A stretch of DNA of 64,000 bases from Streptomyces sp. RPA4-2. Lineage in GTDB: Bacteria; Actinomycetota; Actinomycetes; Streptomycetales; Streptomycetaceae. Positions 13,053-22,975 of this stretch are shown here, in pieces (positions within the stretch are counted from its first letter, which is position 1; the number at the start of each line of letters is the position of its first letter). The notes below the pieces were generated by a model that was given only the letters and a program-made list of their open reading frames with translations, did not search any database and was not told the origin of the DNA. The stretch lies in NCBI RefSeq assembly GCF_012273515.2, contig NZ_CP050975.2, forward strand, positions 5,394,001-5,458,000. Direction: 5' to 3'. The translations under genes and the position numbers were made by a program.

Positions 13053-13971
13053 GCGCCGCCACCCCGCTCCGGGTCGCCGTGTGTCTGGCCGCCGTGTTTC
13101 CGGCCGCCCCGCTCCCGGTCGCCGGGCGTGCCGAAGGTGACGTCGCCGCTGAAGTGGCCGCCGCTGATCCCGCCGTACTGGTTGCCGCCGAACACCCCAC
13201 CGCTGATGTCGACGGAGCCGCCGTCGATGCGGAGCGTGGGGCCCGGCGCCGGGGCTCCCCCTGATCCGGCTTAAGCGCCGGGCGGTCCTCGCCGGGGCCG
13301 CCCCGCGGGGACCGCGGGCGCCGGGCGGTCCCCGAACCGCCCGGCGCCCCGGTCTCCCCCGCCCCCGTGTCACCGTGGTCTCGTGTGGGCGCCGGGTCGC
13401 CGGGGAGCGGTCCGTGCAGCCAGGCCTTCAGCGGGCCGTTCTTGCTGTCCACCGTCATCGGGCGGAAGTCGGCGGCCGGGACTCCGGGGTGGTCGTGCCG
13501 TACGACGCCGGTGTAGAGCGCGTCGGAGACACAGAGCGCGAAGTCGTCGGCGCGCTCGCGCAGGGCGGCACGCAGGTGGTGGGCGTCCAGCAGCCGGCAG
13601 GCGTGGTTCAGGTCGGATCCGACCCAGCCGTCGAGCGCGTCGACCGCGACGTAGCCGGTGGCGAGGACGCCGCGCAGGCGGATCTGGGCGGAGCGGGACG
13701 CCATGCGGTTGACGGTCCTCAGCTGGGCCGGGACCTCCGTGAGCAGCGCGCGCAGCAGGGTGGTCACCGGGGCGTTCGCGTCGATGAGTGCCATCACGGA
13801 GTCGCCGCGGTCGGCACGCAGCCGTCGGGTCTCGTCGATGCCGGCGTGCTCCAGGGCGCGGTCGGTGATGTCGTAGAGCATGCGCCGCAGGTACGCCTGC
13901 TCCACGTCGTCCCGGTCGCTGAACCTCTCGATGTCCAGCAACAGGATCGTGCGGCTCACGGGGTGGGTCAT
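12847..13971 (-). CDS. Class III nucleotidyl cyclase (frame probably shifted near its end)
   Basis: The ATG start at 13971 follows a GAGAGG site. Residues 1-190 form a class III cyclase domain. The first metal Asp is D13 in ILLLDIERFS, the second is D57 in RADRGDSVMAL, and the transition-state Asn and Arg are N122 and R126 in GSDLNHACRLLDA. All catalytic features are therefore present; the product (cAMP, cGMP or a cyclic pyrimidine) cannot be read from sequence. As written, the frame runs to 12847 and overlaps the NTPase gene by about 200 bases in low-quality Arg/Pro-rich sequence. Replacing CTTAAG at 13270 by CCGG gives a protein ending at the TGA at 13049 with the Gly-rich tag in its tail. 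That shorter form is probably the real one. Confidence 0.72.
   Translation of the reverse strand: MTHPVSRTILLLDIERFSDRDDVEQAYLRRMLYDITDRALEHAGIDETRRLRADRGDSVMALIDANAPVTTLLRALLTEVPAQLRTVNRMASRSAQIRLRGVLATGYVAVDALDGWVGSDLNHACRLLDAHHLRAALRERADDFALCVSDALYTGVVRHDHPGVPAADFRPMTVDSKNGPLKAWLHGPLPGDPAPTRDHGDTGAGETGAPGGSGTARRPRSPRGGPGEDRPALKPDQGEPRRRAPRSASTAAPSTSAVGCSAATSTAGSAAATSAATSPSARPATGSGAAGNTAARHTATRSGVAAREYPGWRARVLRLKPAPRPRRPGLRTRRPRPGGGPALRGPRTRGHPPRRRPRRVRGTRPATERLVGAA
13012..13017. other. CTTAAG, suspected sequence error in the NTPase N-terminus
   Basis: As written it places a TTA Leu codon at residue 13 of the NTPase. With CCGG instead, the frame before this point changes and the gene would start at ATG 13039 (MAGQGSPAGPRPG), just after the cyclase stop. 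Confidence 0.5.
13120..13200 (-). other. Gly-rich tag at the end of the cyclase gene
   Basis: In the frame that ends at TGA 13049 this stretch encodes SGGVFGGNQYGGISGGHFSG followed by a GDV-type end. It is nearly the same as the tag in the NTPase N-terminus (GGLLGGDQHGGISGGHFTGD). The shared pattern is GG-x-x-GG-x-Q-x-GGISGGHF-x-GDV. Confidence 0.75.
13270..13275. other. CTTAAG, probable sequence error in the cyclase gene
   Basis: The hexamer breaks the cyclase reading frame: on the minus strand it places a TAA in the frame that encodes the Gly-rich tag. Replacing it with CCGG joins the catalytic domain to the tag and to the stop at 13049. Confidence 0.65.
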
Positions 13972-14056
13972 GATCGCCTCTCGGAGGTGTGCCGTGCAGA
14001 GCAGCAGCCTGATGGCGGGACGCCCCGGGCCGTGAGGGCGGATGACCCACTCGGAG

Positions 14057-14072
14057 TGTGACCGTGTGCACA
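14057..14072. promoter_or_regulatory. CRP-type palindrome upstream of the cyclase gene
   Basis: TGTGA-N6-GCACA matches the classical CRP operator TGTGA-N6-TCACA at 9 of 10 positions. It lies 86 bases upstream of the cyclase start codon, in the gap after the Crp/Fnr-type regulator gene. Binding by that regulator is inferred. Confidence 0.55.
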
Positions 14073-14237
14073 GATGGGCCTCGGGGGGCGAGGGGTCACT
14101 GGGGGACACCGAGGGGGCGTCGAGGGAACACGGGGGCGAGCCGTCTCCTCGGTCACCCCGGACGACGCTCACCGACTCCACCGGCGCCCCTGACTGCGCC
14201 CGCGCCCCCGCTTCCCTCCTGGCGCCGCCCGCCGCGC

Positions 14238-15044
14238 CTACGCCGCCCCGTCCGCCCCGCCCCGCGGCAGCTGTCCCTCCCCCTCCCCCCTCCCGAGGGA
14301 CCTGAGGGGACGGGATCCCGCTTCGACCGGGAACTCCGTGGCCGCGATGCGGCGGAGTATGTCGGGGCGCAGGATCAGCAGCGTGCGGCGCCCCGTGGAG
14401 ACGGCCTGCTTGTCGCGGAGTTCTCTGAGCAGCCGCTGCACCATCTCGCGCGACGCGCCGACCGAGCCCGCCAGTTCCTGCTTGCTCAGCGGCACCGCGA
14501 GCTCGATGCCCTCGGCCGTCCGGCGGCCGTGGGTCCGGGCCAGGTCCAGGAGCAGGACCGCGAAACGCTGCCGCACGCTCATCGAGGCGAACTCCAGCCG
14601 CCGCCGGTCGGCCGCCCGGGTGCGGTCCGCGGTCAGGCCGAGGAGCGCGAAGGAGACGTCGGGTGAACGGCTGAGGAAGTCACGGAAGCGCTCGTGCTCC
14701 ACGGCCACCGCCCGCACCGGTTCCAGCGCGGTCACCGTCGCCGACCGCGGCCGGCCGGTCAGCACCGCGGACTCCCCGACGATGTCACCGGGACCGCGCA
14801 GCGCGAGCAGCGCCTCGTACCCGTTGGCGGCCGAGGCGGTGACCTTGGTCCAGCCGGTCACGAGGAAGAGGACGTGCGCGGACGGCTCGTGCTGGTGCAG
14901 CAGGATGATGCGCTGGGCGAAGTCCAGCGTGCGGCCGAGTCCGAGCAGCGCCGAACGGTCGTCGGCCTCCAGCCGGGCCAGGAAGGGCACCCGGTCGTCC
15001 AGGCCCCCGTCGTCCGACGGATGGGCCACCGTCCCTGTCGTCAT
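14238..15044 (-). CDS. Crp/Fnr-family transcriptional regulator
   Basis: A 268-residue protein. Residues about 20-135 form a cyclic-nucleotide-binding-type beta roll (VLFLVTGWTKVTASAANGYE, LLALRGPGDIVGESAVLTGRPRS). Residues about 150-235 are a winged helix-turn-helix (LSKQELAGSVGASREMVQRL). No Cys cluster is seen, so it is not an Fe-S Fnr. The ATG start follows a GGGGGA ribosome site. The C-terminus is an extra Gly/Arg-rich tail of about 30 residues. It sits head of the minus-strand run that contains the cyclase, so it may be the cyclic-nucleotide receptor of that system. The ligand is not known from sequence. Confidence 0.85.
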   Translation of the reverse strand: MTTGTVAHPSDDGGLDDRVPFLARLEADDRSALLGLGRTLDFAQRIILLHQHEPSAHVLFLVTGWTKVTASAANGYEALLALRGPGDIVGESAVLTGRPRSATVTALEPVRAVAVEHERFRDFLSRSPDVSFALLGLTADRTRAADRRRLEFASMSVRQRFAVLLLDLARTHGRRTAEGIELAVPLSKQELAGSVGASREMVQRLLRELRDKQAVSTGRRTLLILRPDILRRIAATEFPVEAGSRPLRSLGRGEGEGQLPRGGADGAA

Positions 15045-15279
15045 GCTCGTCCCCCAGTCCTCGCAGCGGACGGATCAACGTACTGAAAGCGCAAGACCGC
15101 CGAGCCCGAAAGGGCGTGATCCGGCCAGGATGCGCGGCCTGTGTGCCGGGCCGTGGCGGCCTCGGCACGGCCTGCCGAGCGACGGTCGCGAGGGCCTGGA
15201 CAGGTCGTCGCGGACGCGGTGGGCGGCCCCGGCGGAGGGGGGCGGGAAGTCCGGCGTGTCGGCCTGGACAGCATTTGTT

Positions 15280-15308
15280 TTGACCGAAGTCCGTGAGGTG
15301 GGTACGCT
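15280..15308 (+). promoter_or_regulatory. str operon promoter
   Basis: -35 TTGACC and -10 TACGCT are separated by 17 bases, a good match to the vegetative (HrdB-type) consensus, about 195 bases before the rpsL start. Confidence 0.75.
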
Positions 15309-15427
15309 CAGACCTTGTGCCTGGGGTGTGCCCTGGCTCGCGTGCGTGCCTTCAAACCGCAAGGCGAGCCGTAACCGGCCACCGTAATCTGCGCCCTTTT
15401 CGCCTCGCGGCGGGAATCTGCAGTATT

Positions 15428-15452
15428 CGACACACCCGACCGCGTGGGTCGG
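15428..15452 (+). promoter_or_regulatory. Shared ribosomal-operon leader element, rpsL copy
   Basis: A 25-base segment identical to one upstream of rpsJ (30302-30326). It contains a hairpin CCGACC-GCGTG-GGTCGG. It sits about 50 bases before the rpsL start, inside the leader RNA. Confidence 0.65.
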
Positions 15453-15502
15453 TGGCGTTCCAGGTTAGCTTCACCATTCGGCACACAGAAACCGGAGAAG
15501 TA

Positions 15503-15874
15503 GTGCCTACGATCCAGCAGCTGGTCCGGAAGGGCCGGCAGGACAAGGTCGAGAAGAACAAGACGCCCGCACTCGAGGGTTCGCCCCAGCGTCGCGGCGT
15601 CTGCACGCGTGTGTTCACGACCACCCCGAAGAAGCCGAACTCGGCCCTGCGTAAGGTCGCGCGTGTGCGTCTGACCAGCGGGATCGAAGTCACCGCTTAC
15701 ATTCCGGGTGAGGGACACAACCTGCAGGAGCACTCCATCGTGCTCGTGCGCGGCGGCCGTGTGAAGGACCTGCCGGGTGTTCGCTACAAGATCATCCGCG
15801 GCTCGCTCGACACCCAGGGTGTCAAGAACCGCAAGCAGGCCCGCAGCCGCTACGGCGCCAAGAAGGAGAAGTAG
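15503..15874 (+). CDS. rpsL: 30S ribosomal protein S12
   Basis: 123 residues, the usual Streptomyces length. The GTG start in [12 protein letters not shown] is preceded by a GGAGAAG ribosome site. It binds the decoding centre of the small subunit. Lys43 (TTPKKPNS) and Lys88 (GGRVKDLPG), the usual streptomycin-resistance positions, are wild type. It is the first gene of the str operon, followed by rpsG after three bases, with a promoter at 15280 and a structured leader. Confidence 0.99.
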   Translation: MPTIQQLVRKGRQDKVEKNKTPALEGSPQRRGVCTRVFTTTPKKPNSALRKVARVRLTSGIEVTAYIPGEGHNLQEHSIVLVRGGRVKDLPGVRYKIIRGSLDTQGVKNRKQARSRYGAKKEK

Positions 15875-15877
15875 AAA

Positions 15878-16348
15878 ATGCCTCGTAAGGGCCCCGCCCC
15901 GAAGCGCCCGGTCATCATCGACCCGGTCTACGGTTCCCCTCTGGTGACCTCCCTCATCAACAAGGTGCTGCTCAACGGCAAGCGCTCCACCGCCGAGCGC
16001 ATCGTCTACGGCGCCATGGAGGGTCTGCGTGAGAAGACGGGCAACGACCCGATCATCACGCTGAAGCGCGCGCTGGAGAACATCAAGCCGACCCTCGAGG
16101 TCAAGTCCCGCCGTGTCGGTGGTGCGACGTACCAGGTTCCGATCGAGGTCAAGCCCGGTCGCGCCAACACGCTCGCGCTGCGCTGGCTCGTCGGTTACTC
16201 CCGCGCCCGTCGCGAGAAGACCATGACCGAGCGTCTGCTCAACGAACTTCTCGACGCGTCCAACGGCCTCGGTGCCGCTGTGAAGAAGCGCGAGGACACC
16301 CACAAGATGGCCGAGTCCAACAAGGCCTTCGCGCACTACCGCTGGTAG
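15878..16348 (+). CDS. rpsG: 30S ribosomal protein S7
   Basis: 156 residues, standard length. It starts [11 protein letters not shown] and ends [18 protein letters not shown], the conserved S7 C-terminus. S7 nucleates assembly of the 3' domain of 16S rRNA. The start codon lies three bases after the rpsL stop, so the two genes are translationally close. fusA follows after 39 bases. Confidence 0.99.
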   Translation: MPRKGPAPKRPVIIDPVYGSPLVTSLINKVLLNGKRSTAERIVYGAMEGLREKTGNDPIITLKRALENIKPTLEVKSRRVGGATYQVPIEVKPGRANTLALRWLVGYSRARREKTMTERLLNELLDASNGLGAAVKKREDTHKMAESNKAFAHYRW

Positions 16349-16387
16349 TCGCTACCCACATCGAGACCGAGAGAAGACCGAAGCCTT

Positions 16388-18517
16388 ATGGCTACCACTT
16401 CACTTGACCTGGCCAGGGTCCGCAACATCGGGATCATGGCCCACATCGACGCGGGCAAGACGACCACCACCGAGCGGATCCTCTTCTACACCGGCGTCAG
16501 CTACAAGATCGGTGAGGTCCACGACGGCGCTGCCACCATGGACTGGATGGAGCAGGAGCAGGAGCGTGGCATCACGATCACCTCTGCTGCCACCACCTGT
16601 CACTGGCCGCTTGAGGACAACGACTACACGATCAACATCATCGACACCCCGGGTCACGTGGACTTCACGGTCGAGGTGGAGCGTTCGCTCCGCGTCCTCG
16701 ACGGTGCCGTCACGGTGTTCGACGGTGTCGCCGGTGTCGAGCCGCAGTCCGAGACGGTGTGGCGTCAGGCCGACCGTTACGGCGTGCCGCGCATCTGCTT
16801 CGTGAACAAGCTCGACCGGACCGGCGCGGAGTTCCACCGCTGCGTCGACATGATCAAGGACCGCCTCGGTGCGGTGCCGCTGATCATGCAGCTTCCGATC
16901 GGTGCCGAGATGGACTTCAAGGGCGTTGTGGACCTGGTCCGCATGAAGGCGCTCGTGTGGTCCGCCGAGGCGGCGAAGGGCGAGATGTACGACGTCGTCG
17001 ACATCCCGGCCACGCACGCCGAGGCTGCCGAGGAGTACCGCGGCAAGCTGGTCGAGGCCGTCGCGGAGAACGACGACGAGATCATGGAGCTGTTCCTGGA
17101 GGGCCAGGAGCCCACCGAGGAGCAGCTGTACGCCGCGATCCGTCGCATCACCATCGCGTCCGGCAAGTCCAAGGGCGTCACGGTCACCCCGGTGTTCTGT
17201 GGCACCGCGTTCAAGAACAAGGGCGTCCAGCCCCTGCTCGACGCGGTCGTGCGCTACCTGCCGACCCCGCTCGACGTCGAGGCCATCGAGGGCCACGACG
17301 TGAAGGACCCCGAGCTGGTCGTCAAGCGCAAGCCGTCCGTGGACGAGCCGCTGTCCGCGCTCGCGTTCAAGATCATGAGCGACCCGCACCTGGGCAAGCT
17401 CACCTTCGTCCGGGTCTACTCGGGCCGCCTGGAGACTGGCACCGCGGTGCTGAACTCCGTCAAGGGCAAGAAGGAGCGCATCGGCAAGATCTACCGTATG
17501 CACGCGAACAAGCGTGAGGAGATCGAGGCGGTGGGCGCCGGCGACATCGTCGCGGTCATGGGCCTGAAGCAGACCACCACCGGTGAGACGCTGTCCGACG
17601 ACAAGAACCCGGTCATCCTGGAGTCCATGGACTTCCCGGCGCCGGTCATTCAGGTCGCCATCGAGCCCAAGTCCAAGGGTGACCAGGAGAAGCTGGGTGT
17701 CGCCATCCAGCGTCTCGCGGAGGAGGACCCCTCCTTCCACGTCCACTCGGACGAGGAGACGGGCCAGACCATCCTCGGTGGTATGGGCGAGCTGCACCTC
17801 GAGGTGCTGGTCGACCGTATGAAGCGCGAGTTCAAGGTCGAGGCCAACGTCGGCAAGCCGCAGGTCGCGTACCGCGAGACGATCCGCAAGGGCGTCGAGC
17901 GTCACGACTACACGCACAAGAAGCAGACCGGTGGTACCGGTCAGTTCGCCAAGGTGCAGATCGCGATCGAGCCCATCACCGAGACCGATGGTCCGGCGTA
18001 CGAGTTCGTGAACAAGGTCACCGGTGGCCGTATCCCGCGGGAGTACATCCCGTCGGTGGACGCCGGTGCGCAGGAGGCCATGCAGTTCGGCATCCTGGCG
18101 GGCTACGAGATGACGGGCGTCCGCGTCATTCTTCTCGACGGTGGCTACCACGAGGTCGACTCCTCCGAACTCGCGTTCAAGATCGCCGGTTCGCAGGCCT
18201 TCAAGGAGGCCGCGCGCAAGGCCAGCCCCGTGCTGCTCGAGCCGATGATGGCCGTCGAGGTCACCACGCCCGAGGACTACATGGGTGAGGTCATCGGCGA
18301 CATCAACTCCCGCCGTGGTCAGATCCAGGCCATGGAGGAGCGGGCCGGTGCCCGTGTCGTGAAGGGCCTCGTGCCCCTCTCGGAGATGTTCGGCTACGTC
18401 GGAGACCTCCGCAGCAAGACGTCGGGTCGCGCAAGCTACTCGATGCAGTTCGACTCCTACGCCGAGGTTCCCCGGAACGTCGCCGAGGAGATCATCGCGA
18501 AGGCCAAGGGCGAGTAA
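16388..18517 (+). CDS. fusA: Elongation factor G
   Basis: 709 residues. GTPase motifs are visible: G1 [16 protein letters not shown]3 DTPGHVDF and G4 NKLDRTGA. The domain IV segment ([12 protein letters not shown]) and the C-terminal domain V follow. It translocates tRNA and mRNA through the ribosome. ATG start, third gene of the str operon, followed by a 143-base gap with a hairpin before tuf. Confidence 0.99.
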   Translation: MATTSLDLARVRNIGIMAHIDAGKTTTTERILFYTGVSYKIGEVHDGAATMDWMEQEQERGITITSAATTCHWPLEDNDYTINIIDTPGHVDFTVEVERSLRVLDGAVTVFDGVAGVEPQSETVWRQADRYGVPRICFVNKLDRTGAEFHRCVDMIKDRLGAVPLIMQLPIGAEMDFKGVVDLVRMKALVWSAEAAKGEMYDVVDIPATHAEAAEEYRGKLVEAVAENDDEIMELFLEGQEPTEEQLYAAIRRITIASGKSKGVTVTPVFCGTAFKNKGVQPLLDAVVRYLPTPLDVEAIEGHDVKDPELVVKRKPSVDEPLSALAFKIMSDPHLGKLTFVRVYSGRLETGTAVLNSVKGKKERIGKIYRMHANKREEIEAVGAGDIVAVMGLKQTTTGETLSDDKNPVILESMDFPAPVIQVAIEPKSKGDQEKLGVAIQRLAEEDPSFHVHSDEETGQTILGGMGELHLEVLVDRMKREFKVEANVGKPQVAYRETIRKGVERHDYTHKKQTGGTGQFAKVQIAIEPITETDGPAYEFVNKVTGGRIPREYIPSVDAGAQEAMQFGILAGYEMTGVRVILLDGGYHEVDSSELAFKIAGSQAFKEAARKASPVLLEPMMAVEVTTPEDYMGEVIGDINSRRGQIQAMEERAGARVVKGLVPLSEMFGYVGDLRSKTSGRASYSMQFDSYAEVPRNVAEEIIAKAKGE

Positions 18518-18552
18518 CGCACACCGTTTGCACGCTTTAGGCTTGACACCGA

Positions 18553-18589
18553 CCGCCGGGGCTCAACCGGTAAGGGAGAACCCCGGCGG
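18553..18589 (+). promoter_or_regulatory. fusA-tuf intergenic hairpin
   Basis: Arms CCGCCGGGG and CCCCGGCGG pair perfectly around a 19-base loop. A TTGACA lies just upstream (18543), but no convincing -10 at normal spacing was seen. It may be an attenuator or part of a separate tuf promoter region. Confidence 0.4.
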
Positions 18590-18660
18590 GCGGCACCCCA
18601 GCAAAGATCACCTGGCGCCGATGAGTAAGGCGTACAGAACCACTCCGTAGGAGGACCCCA

Positions 18661-19854
<1,194 letters not shown>

Positions 19855-19898
19855 TTCTTGTCGATCTGATCTCCTGGTAGCTCCTCGCGAGCTCCTTG

Positions 19899-19933
19899 AA
19901 GGGGCCCGTACGACTTCGGTCGTACGGGCCCTT
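19899..19933 (+). terminator. str operon terminator
   Basis: A 16-bp stem built from AAGGGGCCCGTACGAC, a TTCG tetraloop and its exact complement ending in CCCTTT, 44 bases after the tuf stop. Confidence 0.92.
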
Positions 19934-20017
19934 TCGCGTTCCGGACACGAACGGGCGCCCCCGGCAATTCCCGGGGGCGCCCGTCCGAGACGTCACCTCA
20001 TCTCCCGTCACCTCACC

Positions 20018-21268
20018 TCACCAGGCGACGGGCAACGTCAGCGGGCCGCGGATCATCGTGCGCTGCCGGAAGGGGACCTGATCGGCGGGCACGGCGAGGC
20101 GCAGGCCCGGGAGGCGCTCCAGCAGGGTGTCGATGAGCAGTTCGATCTGCATACGGGAGAAGACGGCGCCCGTGCAGAAGTGCGGACCGTTGCCGAACGC
20201 CACGTGCGCGCCGGCGTCCCGGTCGAGGTCGATCCGGTCGGGGTCGGGGAAGACCGCCGGATCGCGGTTCGCGGCGAGGTACGAGACGTACACGGCGTCA
20301 CCCGCGCTGATGCGGACACCGTGGAGATCGACGTCCTCCGTGGCGATCCGGGGCAGGCCGACGGAAGCCCGGTGCGGGATGTAGCGCAGGAGCTCCTCGA
20401 CGGCCGCGGGGCGCGACGCGGGGTCGTTGCGCAGGCGGTCCAGCAGGTCGGGGCGGCTCAGCAGGAGGTAGAACATCTGGCCGGAGTTGTTGGTGACGGC
20501 CTCCCCGCCGATCTGGAGCGGGCCGGCGACGCTGACCGCCTCCTCCTCGCCGAGTTCGCCCCGCCGCACGGCGGCACCGAGCAGCGACAGGACGTCCTCG
20601 CTCCCGCCGGCGCTCCCGCCCTCACCGTCGCGGCGGGCGCGGACGGCCTGCCCGATCCACCCGAACAGCCCCTTCTTGGCGAGCTCGGCGGCATCGGCGC
20701 CTCCCGCGGTGGAGATGATCTCCCGCGTCCAGTCGTGCAGCTTCTGCCGTTCGTCCAGGGGCACGCCCATGACCTCGCAGACGACCGAGATCGGGAAGGG
20801 TTCGAGGACCCGCGCGATGAGATCGGCGGGCGATCCGTCCCGCACCATGTCGTCGACCAGGGCGTCGAGCATCTCCTGCGCACGGGGACGCAGCCGTTTG
20901 ACCGCGCTCACCGTGTAGGCGGCCGAGACGGCGTGCCGCAGCCGGTTGTGGTCGGGCTGGTCGGCCCACGCCAGCGCGCCGGGCCGCGGCGCGAAGTGCG
21001 GCGCCAGCCGGGTGACCTGGCGGACGGCGGCTTCCGCCCGGCTGAACCGGGGGTCGTTCGTGATCATCTTGACGTCGTCGTGACGCGTCGCCAGCCACGC
21101 CCAGCCTTCGCCGTGCGGCAGCCGGATCCGCGTCAGCGGCCCCTCCCGCATCAGCTCCGCGAGCACCGGTTCGAACTCGGTGGCGTTCAGCTCACCGGCG
21201 GGCCAGTCCCGGACAGGCGGAAGGGGCTGCTCGGGCCGCTCGGGGAGTGTGATGGTTTCTTCTGCCAT
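20018..21268 (-). CDS. Cytochrome P450
   Basis: 416 residues. The heme-binding loop is FGNGPHFCTG with the thiolate ligand at Cys365. The K-helix ExxR lies in EELLRYIPHR, followed by the PxR-type segment. The I-helix reads LQIGGEAVTNNSGQ, with GGEAVT replacing the common AGxET, as in some actinobacterial biosynthetic P450s. No redox partner gene is adjacent, so it would use a generic ferredoxin. The ATG start is clear. It faces tuf tail to tail and does not belong to the neighbouring housekeeping operon. The substrate is unknown. Confidence 0.93.
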   Translation of the reverse strand: MAEETITLPERPEQPLPPVRDWPAGELNATEFEPVLAELMREGPLTRIRLPHGEGWAWLATRHDDVKMITNDPRFSRAEAAVRQVTRLAPHFAPRPGALAWADQPDHNRLRHAVSAAYTVSAVKRLRPRAQEMLDALVDDMVRDGSPADLIARVLEPFPISVVCEVMGVPLDERQKLHDWTREIISTAGGADAAELAKKGLFGWIGQAVRARRDGEGGSAGGSEDVLSLLGAAVRRGELGEEEAVSVAGPLQIGGEAVTNNSGQMFYLLLSRPDLLDRLRNDPASRPAAVEELLRYIPHRASVGLPRIATEDVDLHGVRISAGDAVYVSYLAANRDPAVFPDPDRIDLDRDAGAHVAFGNGPHFCTGAVFSRMQIELLIDTLLERLPGLRLAVPADQVPFRQRTMIRGPLTLPVAW

Positions 21269-21618
21269 GCGTTCAGCATCGTGGGGCGAGGGTGAGGTGT
21301 CGCGCGGGAGTGCTCCAGGCGGAGTGATGACGGGCTACGCCTGGTGGGGAGCGGAGATCGCCGCCGTGCGGGTCAGCCCCCCGGCTGCTCCCGCCTTCGA
21401 GCACGCCGAAGTCGAGGGACGTGTCGGAGCTGCCCCGAGCGGGCGCGGTTCTTCAAGGCTGCGCCCGGCCAAGGCTGCGCCCGGCCAAGGCTGCGCCCGG
21501 CCAAGGCTGCGCCCGGCCAAGGCTGCGCCGGCGTCCTTCTTGCCGGGGTGGCGCATGACGCCTTCGAACTCGTTCGCCCCGTCCGGGGTACCGGCGGGGG
21601 CTACAAGATCCTCCGGCA
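21269..21618. other. Gap with 16-bp tandem repeats between P450 and HTH genes
   Basis: No supported gene; the reading frames here are low-complexity. It contains the tandem repeat at 21455-21529 and presumably the P450 promoter. Confidence 0.5.
21455..21529. repeat. 16-bp tandem repeat
   Basis: Four perfect head-to-tail copies of AAGGCTGCGCCCGGCC plus a partial fifth. Confidence 0.9.
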
Positions 21619-22484
21619 TCAAAGATCGGATCGGCAGTCGCGGCAGCGCCCTGGCACGGGGGAGCGGAAGGCGCGGTCACAGCCCTCGCAGTTCCGGAGC
21701 GGCTGCCGTACGGCCGGCGGCGACGCGGGCACGCGGAACGGCGGCGGAGGCGGCAACTGCGCGGCTAGCCGGTGGGCGAGGAGAGCGGCTGGTCGGCGTA
21801 GGTCTTCCGGTGGCAGGTCCACGGTCAGCGCGCGTCGTACGGCGTCGGCGGTGAGGTCGCGTTCCAGCCAGGCGGCGACCCCGGGGGCCAGGTGCTCGGC
21901 GTCGGTGGTGGAGAGGAGGAGGCGGGGGTCGTGGCGGCGGAGCCCGGCGAGGAGTTCGGTGGCGGTCCGGAGAAGGGTGGGGGAGGGGTACGCGGGCCGG
22001 GGAACGGTGGGGAGGAGCTTGCGGGGCGGGCGTTTCCCCGGTACTTAAGCCGGACGACCGGGCTCCTGGGGGTGCCGGCTGCCGTCCCGTGGTGTCCGGG
22101 CTGGTTGCAGGAGATCGTGCGGGTGACGATGCGGCCGCCAGGGGTGCGCTCGCGGGTGCGACGGAGGTAGCCGTGGGTTTCGAGTTCGCGCAGGGCGCCC
22201 GCGATACGGGTGGGGCCTTCGGGGAAGCGCGCGGCGAGGGTCTTGATGTCCACGCGGGCGCCTGTGGGGAGGGACTGGATGTAGACGGCCAGCCCGATCG
22301 CGAGTCCTGAAAGCTCGGGGTGCTGGGCGAGGTGGTTGCCGATCACCGTCAAGCGGGTGGTGTGGCGGGTGTTGTCGTGGATGACACCGCCGGGACGGGC
22401 GTGCGGCTGCGTGGCCCTGTGGTGATTTTTGCCCGCGATACGGGACTGGGCGCGCGAGTGCGCGCTAGGGTTTTGCGTATCCAT
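21619..22484 (-). pseudogene. Helix-turn-helix regulator, frame broken at CTTAAG (probably an intact gene)
   Basis: The ATG at 22484 follows an AAGGAC site. The first part encodes a winged-helix-type domain (LAIGLAVYIQSLPTGARVDI, LAARFPEGPTRIAGALREL, RTRERTPGGRIVTRTI). As written the frame shifts at 22044-22049. If CTTAAG there is read as CCGG, the protein continues with LLAGLRRHDPRLLLSTTDAE, LAPGVAAWLERDLTADAVRR, PPEDLRRPAALLAHRLAAQL and a C-terminal four-Cys zinc ribbon (CEGCDRAFRSPVPGRCRDC), the layout of a common Streptomyces HTH family. I therefore regard it as a real gene of about 287 residues damaged by a sequence error. Its regulatory target is unknown; the T7SS-like genes start divergently next to it. 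Confidence 0.75.
22044..22049. other. CTTAAG, probable sequence error in the HTH gene
   Basis: Changing this hexamer to CCGG (two bases fewer) joins two halves of a recognisable regulator into one frame. Confidence 0.75.
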
Positions 22485-22975
22485 CAGGAAGGTCCTTCTT
22501 CCTCGGTGGTCAGGCCCTCGCTTCGGGATGCCAGTCCCGGCGGGGGCCGTCGCATGTCTGCGGTTGTGTTGCGTCGCGCTGAGCGTAGGGCAGGCAACCG
22601 GTCCCGAATCCAGCCGAGTTGGCATATTCACTCGCGGGAGTGAGTTTGCGCGACAGACGGGAGGGAGGGGTGGGGCTTGGTGGGGTCCTTTCCCTCTCGT
22701 GTTGCTTGGAAAGGGCGCGGGCCGCACCGGAGTACGACCCGCTGTGTTCCGGCGGGAGGAGGCCGGACTGAGTACGGGCACTCATGTGCCGTCTCCTGCG
22801 GCGGGGTTGAGTGGAGCCATGCCCTTCCTCACCAGACTCGGCGACCGGCCGAGCCGCTCCTCGGAATGGCCCGATTCCGGTCACTCTCTGCCAGAGGCCG
22901 GCTGTGGACTGTCACAGCTGCTGGCTAGAGTTGCTGGTGAAGCTTCGGCTGTTTTGGCTGTACGGGGGAGAGATT
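22485..22975. promoter_or_regulatory. Divergent promoter region, HTH gene and T7SS-like cluster
   Basis: 491 bases without a convincing gene. A -10-like TAGAGT at 22926-22931 lies 44 bases before the GTG of the first T7SS-like gene. A TGTGGA at 22903-22908 (17-base spacing) is a weak -35. Confidence 0.35.

Larger units (their letters stand above)
15045..15502. other. Regulatory gap between divergent crp-like gene and str operon
   Basis: No convincing gene is seen in these 458 bases. The gap holds the rpsL promoter (15280-15308), an untranslated leader of nearly 200 bases and a short conserved hairpin (15428-15452). The upstream half presumably also carries the promoter of the divergent regulator, which I could not assign. 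Confidence 0.6.

Noticed and set aside
21455..21529. CRISPR array
   Set aside because: The units are directly adjacent with no spacers and no cas genes are nearby.
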